A stretch of DNA of 10,725 bases. Origin: RI-92 sp040235555. Lineage in GTDB: Bacteria > Pseudomonadota > Gammaproteobacteria > UBA6429 > Thiohalophilaceae. The notes under the pieces are model-generated. The model was not told the origin of the DNA. It saw only the letters and a program-made list of their open reading frames with translations, and ran no database searches. This document shows positions 7,478 to 10,725 of the stretch, piece after piece. The position numbers and the translations under genes are program-made. Numbering within the stretch: position 1 is the stretch's first letter; every line of letters starts with the position of its first letter. The DNA lies in assembly GCA_040235555.1 (NCBI GenBank), contig JBECKZ010000269.1, forward strand, positions 1 to 10,725, given 5' to 3'.

Positions 7478-7484
7478 TCTCCTC
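7478..7484 (-). promoter_or_regulatory. Ribosome binding site of the exported Cys-rich protein
   Basis: On the minus strand the sequence is GAGGAGA, 7 nt before the ATG complementary to 7468-7470. It is one of the strongest Shine-Dalgarno matches in the window and supports this unrecognised frame as a true gene with the signal peptide at its start. Confidence 0.8.
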
Positions 7485-7650
7485 AGGTTTCAGAGCTGTT
7501 GTGTTTTGACTACCTCCTACACCCCATCGTCTTTATTGTTATCGTCTTACTGTACATTTTAGAGCAAGTGCTGTGCCAGATATAAAAGTGTGAGATAGGG
7601 GACGTTTCGCGAGAAAACTGACCTGTTTTGGGGATGAACGCCCGGCAGGT

Positions 7651-7693
7651 GTCAAATTTGGGGCACGACAGGCAGAGGTAGAGTCAAATTTGG
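7651..7693. repeat. 11-bp direct repeat just downstream of the AEC permease gene
   Basis: GTCAAATTTGG occurs at 7651-7661 and again at 7683-7693, offset by 32 bp; the second copy touches the permease stop codon. The core AAATTT is itself palindromic. The stretch between, and the adjoining 7600-7650 segment with an ACCTG/CAGGT inverted pair, does not resemble a gene. It could be the permease terminator area, a remnant of a small dispersed repeat, or chance. I cannot identify it with a known element. Confidence 0.45.
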
Positions 7694-8611
7694 TTACAGC
7701 ATTAACCAGTGATACCACAAGGGTAGCGTGACCAGACTCAGTAGGGTGGTTATCGTCACTGCCGAGGCATACAGACTCACATCGAGGTTAAAGCGGTCTG
7801 AGATCACAATCCCCAGGACCATGCTGGGCATGGCCGCTTCCATGACGATTGCTGCACGCAGTTCGCCGGTCAGACCTAATAGCCCCGTTACGAGCATCAC
7901 GATCAAGGGAACTATAAATAAGCGTAACGCAATCACAGGCAATACGCGTGGTAATTGTCGTAAGTGAGCCAGTTGCCACTCCAGGCTCAGGCCAATGGAA
8001 AACAACATGAGCGGCACCACGCCGCGTTCCAGCAATTGCAACCAGCCTTTGATGAGCGTGGGCATGGGTACGTTCAAGAGATTTAGCAATACCGCCAGCA
8101 AGGCGGCCCACAACGCCGGGATATGCATCAATTCCCTGATGGGTGAGCGCAGTTTGTCGCCGCTGCCCAATCTGCTGGCGATCAGGATACCCAGGGTGAA
8201 AAGCAGTGGCGTACAGGCAAACAGGTCGAACTGGATTGCGACACTGCGTGCCCAGGCACCAAAGGTGGCCTCCATGACGGGCAGCCCCATGTAGGTGGCA
8301 TTGGGAAATGCCACGGCAAGGATGATGGCACCGGTCTGTGCTGCCTTGGCTTTACAGGCGCGGCAGGTAAACATGGACAACACTAATCCCGCAATGACAC
8401 CCGATGCGGCAGCGAGTGCGATCCACAGTGTGTTATCCCCCAGTTTTGTCTGCCACAGAACCGACAGGACCAGTGCCGGCAACAGCAGATAGTAGACCAG
8501 GGAAGTGAGCACGGTGCGTGTCTGTTTATATCCCAGACCGGCAGGTTCCACGAAGCGCCAGACGACACCGCAGGCAAGTAAACCGGTCATTTGCAGGATA
8601 ACTTCGAACAA
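7694..8611 (-). CDS. AEC-family (auxin efflux carrier-like) inner-membrane transporter
   Basis: This 305-residue, strongly hydrophobic protein has about ten membrane segments in two halves around a more polar loop (about 148-162), as in the AEC family (TC 2.A.69). Family-like features are YYLLLPALVLSVL (41-53), the Asn-Pro region AFPNATYMGLPVMEATFG (about 101-118) with Asn104, and the C-terminal EAAMPSMVLGIVISDRF (about 258-274) followed by TITTLLSLVTLPLWY. Bacterial members move small organic anions such as malate or malonate, or amino acids; the substrate here cannot be told. The start is taken as TTG at 8609-8611, because GAGGT lies 6 nt upstream. The first in-frame ATG (8588-8590) would remove seven residues and has no good Shine-Dalgarno. 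The gene is divergent from the MacA-like gene. Confidence 0.88.
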   Translation of the reverse strand: MFEVILQMTGLLACGVVWRFVEPAGLGYKQTRTVLTSLVYYLLLPALVLSVLWQTKLGDNTLWIALAAASGVIAGLVLSMFTCRACKAKAAQTGAIILAVAFPNATYMGLPVMEATFGAWARSVAIQFDLFACTPLLFTLGILIASRLGSGDKLRSPIRELMHIPALWAALLAVLLNLLNVPMPTLIKGWLQLLERGVVPLMLFSIGLSLEWQLAHLRQLPRVLPVIALRLFIVPLIVMLVTGLLGLTGELRAAIVMEAAMPSMVLGIVISDRFNLDVSLYASAVTITTLLSLVTLPLWYHWLML

Positions 8612-8617
8612 GTCAGG

Positions 8618-8622
8618 ACCTC
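8618..8622 (-). promoter_or_regulatory. Ribosome binding site supporting the TTG start of the AEC permease
   Basis: On the minus strand GAGGT lies 6 nt before the TTG at 8609-8611. It favours this rare start codon over the ATG seven codons further in. Confidence 0.65.
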
Positions 8623-8636
8623 GTCAGGTTGTGTAA

Positions 8637-8642
8637 ATAATA
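8637..8642 (-). promoter_or_regulatory. Candidate -10 element for the AEC permease gene
   Basis: Read on the minus strand the hexamer is TATTAT, five of six matches to TATAAT, giving a short leader of about 19 nt that just covers the Shine-Dalgarno. No convincing -35 hexamer stands at the right distance, so confidence is low. Confidence 0.3.
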
Positions 8643-8715
8643 TTGCAACAAACCGGAGGCAATAGTGCGGAATGTGCCAGCCGATCCCGTTACCGGGGCG
8701 TTACGCTGTCACCAG

Positions 8716-8729
8716 CTGATTTATATCAG
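8716..8729. promoter_or_regulatory. CRP/FNR-like palindrome in the permease/MacA-like divergent region
   Basis: CTGAT-TTAT-ATCAG is a perfect 5+5 inverted repeat with a 4-bp spacer. It carries the TGAT-N6-ATCA core shared by FNR, Anr and Dnr sites, eight of ten matches to TTGAT-N4-ATCAA. It lies 167 bp before the MacA-like ATG and about 105 bp upstream of the permease start, so it could serve either gene. A short palindrome can also arise by chance; binding is not shown by sequence alone. Confidence 0.45.
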
Positions 8730-8738
8730 TTACGACAG

Positions 8739-8761
8739 GACAGCGACTATTGTAAGCTGTC
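8739..8761. repeat. Short inverted repeat (possible hairpin or operator)
   Basis: GACAGC (8739-8744) and GCTGTC (8756-8761) form a perfect 6-bp inverted repeat around an 11-nt loop, 10 bp right of the CRP/FNR-like palindrome. No T-run follows in either direction, so it is not a typical intrinsic terminator. It might be a second operator half-site pair or part of the leader of the MacA-like gene; chance is possible. Confidence 0.3.
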
Positions 8762-8895
8762 ATCGTCTATAACAGCCAGTTCATGTCGTTGGTGTTCATG
8801 TGGCCAGACACTTGCGATGAGCTACGGATAAAAACTGATTGGAAAGTTATTTATCAAGTAAGGCATTCGATTGCCTGAAATGAGGAACTCGCGGT

Positions 8896-10152
8896 ATGTC
8901 AAACAAGATACAGGATGTCCTCGGACTGGAGCAGGAGGGTCGTCGGCACTGGCAGTCCTACCTCCCGTATCTTGGCGTCGGCCTGCTGTTGGTCATACTG
9001 TTGATCTGGTGGTTGTGGCCGTCCGGCACAATCGGCGATATACGCTACACGACAGACGAGGTGGCAAAAGGTGATTTGACTGTTCAGGTGACGGCAACCG
9101 GGGTTTTACAACCGCTGAACCAGGTCGATGTCGGGACGGAAATTTCCGGCACCGTGGAAAAGGTGGAGGCCGATTTCAATGATCACGTCACCAAGGGACA
9201 AATTCTGGCGGTCCTCGACACTGAACAATTATCGGCGCGATTACGTCAATCCCAGGCGAACCTGGCATTGGCGAAGGCAAGTGTCAAGGAAGCAGATGCT
9301 ACCCTGTTGGAAACGCGTAGCAAATTAAAGCGCACCAAGGAAATGTCCCACAAGAAGCTGGTCAGCCCGGAAGATGTGGATACTGCACAGGCAGCGTACG
9401 AACGGGCAGTGGCCGGTCTGGAACGGACCAAGGCTCAGGTCACCCAGGCGCAGGCGCAACTGGATTCGGATCGATCTTCACTCGACAAAGCAGTGATTCG
9501 TTCACCTATCAACGGGATTGTGCTCAAGCGGCAGATAGAACCCGGGCAGACTGTTGCTGCCTCCCTGCAGACGCCAGTGTTATTCACGCTAGCGGAAAAT
9601 CTGGCGCAGATGGAATTAGACGTTGCGGTGGACGAGGCCGACGTGGGGATGGTCAAAGAAAAACAATATGCGGTATTCAAGGTCGATGCCTATCCGAATC
9701 GCAGCTTTCCGGCACAAATCAGCCAGGTGCGCTTTGCGCCACAAACAGTGGATGGGGTAGTTACCTACGAAACCGTGTTGAGTGTGAACAATGAGGACTT
9801 GTCATTGCGGCCCGGGATGACCGCCACTGCGGAGATCACGGTACAACAATTAAAAGATGTACTGCTCATACCCAATGCCGCCTTGCGTTTTACGCCTCCA
9901 CGCAACGTTGAGAAGAAGCAACGCACACTGCTGACTGCGCTGTTACCGCGTCACCCGGGCAACAATACAAAACAGGTGGTCAGCGACGAAGGCAGTACGG
10001 ATCAACGTCGTATCTGGATCTTGCGTGATGGTAAAGCGGTGGCGATACAGGTCAGGACCGGGGCAACGGATGGACGCCTGACCCAGGTGACCGGTGGCAA
10101 ACTCGAAGCCGGGATGGCCATCATTACCGACGCAACCTACATCAGCAAATGA
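8896..10152 (+). CDS. MacA-like periplasmic adaptor of a tripartite ABC efflux/export system
   Basis: This 418-residue protein has a cytoplasmic head of about 20 residues, one membrane anchor (about 22-41, ending IWWLWP), and the HlyD/MacA plan. The first lipoyl half (about 77-108, VGTEISGTVEKVEADFNDHV) is followed by an Ala/Gln/Lys-rich coiled-coil hairpin (about 110-198), the second lipoyl half IRSPINGIVLKRQIEPGQTV (201-220), a beta-barrel (about 237-315) with LSLRPGMTATAEI, and a membrane-proximal domain to the end. A polar insert at about 335-370 interrupts that last domain. The Shine-Dalgarno GAGGA (8882-8886) lies 9 nt before the ATG. Its stop overlaps the ABC ATPase start (ATGA), so the two are co-translated. 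MacA-type adaptors couple a MacB-like ABC transporter to an outer-membrane channel; the cargo may be a drug, lipid, peptide or siderophore and cannot be told here. Confidence 0.9.
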   Translation: MSNKIQDVLGLEQEGRRHWQSYLPYLGVGLLLVILLIWWLWPSGTIGDIRYTTDEVAKGDLTVQVTATGVLQPLNQVDVGTEISGTVEKVEADFNDHVTKGQILAVLDTEQLSARLRQSQANLALAKASVKEADATLLETRSKLKRTKEMSHKKLVSPEDVDTAQAAYERAVAGLERTKAQVTQAQAQLDSDRSSLDKAVIRSPINGIVLKRQIEPGQTVAASLQTPVLFTLAENLAQMELDVAVDEADVGMVKEKQYAVFKVDAYPNRSFPAQISQVRFAPQTVDGVVTYETVLSVNNEDLSLRPGMTATAEITVQQLKDVLLIPNAALRFTPPRNVEKKQRTLLTALLPRHPGNNTKQVVSDEGSTDQRRIWILRDGKAVAIQVRTGATDGRLTQVTGGKLEAGMAIITDATYISK

Positions 10153-10725
10153 GTATCGCGATGAGCGAATTCTCGTCCAACTCCATCATCGAATTACAAG
10201 GCGTCAGTAAGGTCTATGGTAAAGGTCTGGCCGCCGTACACGCCTTGCGTGGGATCGATCTGGCGGTCAGCAGTGGTGAGTTTGTTGCGATGATGGGACC
10301 AAGCGGTTCGGGTAAGTCGACCTGTATGAATATCCTGGGCTGTCTGGATTCACCGACACAAGGTGAATACCGGTTTGAGGGAGTAAACGTCGGCAGTCTG
10401 TCACGCAACCAACTGGCGTTGTTGCGCCGGCATTACATTGGATTCGTATTCCAGGGGTTTAATCTGTTGTCGCGCACGACGGCGCTGGAAAATGTCGAGC
10501 TGCCCCTGATCTACCGCGGCGTACCCGCGCTGGACAGACACAGGCAGGCACGTGAGGCGCTTGCAGCTGTGGGATTGCAAGGCTGGGAAAATCACACGCC
10601 GGCAGAACTCTCCGGCGGACAGCAGCAACGGGTGGCAATTGCACGGGCCATCGTTACTGAACCGACATTATTGCTCGCAGATGAACCCACGGGTAACCTG
10701 GACACCGCACGTAGTATCGAGATCA
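10149..10725 (+). CDS. MacB/LolD-type ABC transporter ATP-binding protein, cut by window edge
   Basis: About 192 residues are visible and the frame is open at the right edge. All ATPase motifs are present in order: A-loop Tyr23 (SKVYGKG), Walker A GPSGSGKST (50-58), Q-loop FVFQGFNLL with Gln102, signature LSGGQQQRVAIARA (154-167), Walker B LLLADE (174-179) and D-loop NLD (183-185). The sequence is typical of the MacB/LolD/FtsE-like group, which uses mechanical energy to move substrates through a periplasmic adaptor. The start is placed at 10149, where ATGA overlaps the upstream stop; an in-frame ATG at 10161 is an alternative, and neither has a strong Shine-Dalgarno. Whether it is a lone ATPase with a separate permease or fused to a membrane domain as in MacB lies beyond the edge. 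Confidence 0.93.
   Translation, partial: MSIAMSEFSSNSIIELQGVSKVYGKGLAAVHALRGIDLAVSSGEFVAMMGPSGSGKSTCMNILGCLDSPTQGEYRFEGVNVGSLSRNQLALLRRHYIGFVFQGFNLLSRTTALENVELPLIYRGVPALDRHRQAREALAAVGLQGWENHTPAELSGGQQQRVAIARAIVTEPTLLLADEPTGNLDTARSIEI

Noticed and set aside
7560..7650. Intrinsic terminator for the AEC permease
   Set aside because: The ACCTG/CAGGT pair has a loop of about 20 nt and only a short T-run, so it is too weak to call.
8643..8831. 62-codon plus-strand frame in the permease/MacA-like divergent region
   Set aside because: It has no clear ribosome binding site, contains the palindrome and inverted repeat, and has an unremarkable Ser/Cys-rich composition without family resemblance.

Overview
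The window reads as a moderate-GC (roughly half G+C) gammaproteobacterial chromosome segment. This rests on the style of the proteins (proteobacterial Hyp maturases, RND/MacA-type adaptors, MacB/LolD-type ATPase), on clear Shine-Dalgarno sites, and on an FNR/Anr-type site upstream of the hyp genes. I cannot name a species. No rRNA, tRNA, CRISPR array, intact insertion sequence or phage gene is visible.

Layout. (1) 1-348, minus strand: the N-terminal part of a periplasmic adaptor of a tripartite efflux pump, running off the left edge. (2) 349-786: a 438-bp divergent intergenic region that is AT-rich, with a near-consensus FNR/Anr box and a candidate promoter facing right. (3) 787-6705, plus strand: a compact six-gene operon in the order hypC-hypA-hypB-hypD-hypF-hypE, with gaps or overlaps of -8 to +14 bp. 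It is the full standard set for building the NiFe(CN)2CO centre of [NiFe]-hydrogenases. (4) 6760-7470, minus strand: an exported cysteine-rich protein of unknown function, convergent with hypE. (5) 7471-7693: an intergenic stretch with an 11-bp direct repeat. (6) 7694-8611, minus strand: an AEC-family permease with a probable TTG start. (7) 8612-8895: a divergent regulatory region with a 14-bp CRP/FNR-like palindrome. (8) 8896-10725, plus strand: a MacA-like adaptor overlapping (ATGA) a MacB/LolD-type ABC ATPase that runs off the right edge.

How the hyp genes work together (established for the family). HypF and HypE make the cyanide ligand: HypF uses carbamoyl phosphate to carbamoylate the C-terminal Cys of HypE, which HypE dehydrates to a thiocyanate. 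HypC and HypD hold the iron, receive CN and CO, and deliver Fe(CN)2CO to the hydrogenase large-subunit precursor. HypA and HypB then insert nickel. The sequence motifs for each step are intact: HypE C-terminal Cys, HypC Cys2, HypD Cys motifs, HypB P-loop and N-terminal CxxCxC, HypA His2 and zinc site, and all HypF domains. No hydrogenase structural subunit or maturation endopeptidase lies in the window, so the client enzyme must be encoded elsewhere or is missing.

I see no clearly new biological system. The items most worth a second look are the FNR-type control of an isolated hyp cassette, the uncharacterised exported Cys-rich protein, the palindrome upstream of the MacA-like gene, and the short repeats at 7651-7693.
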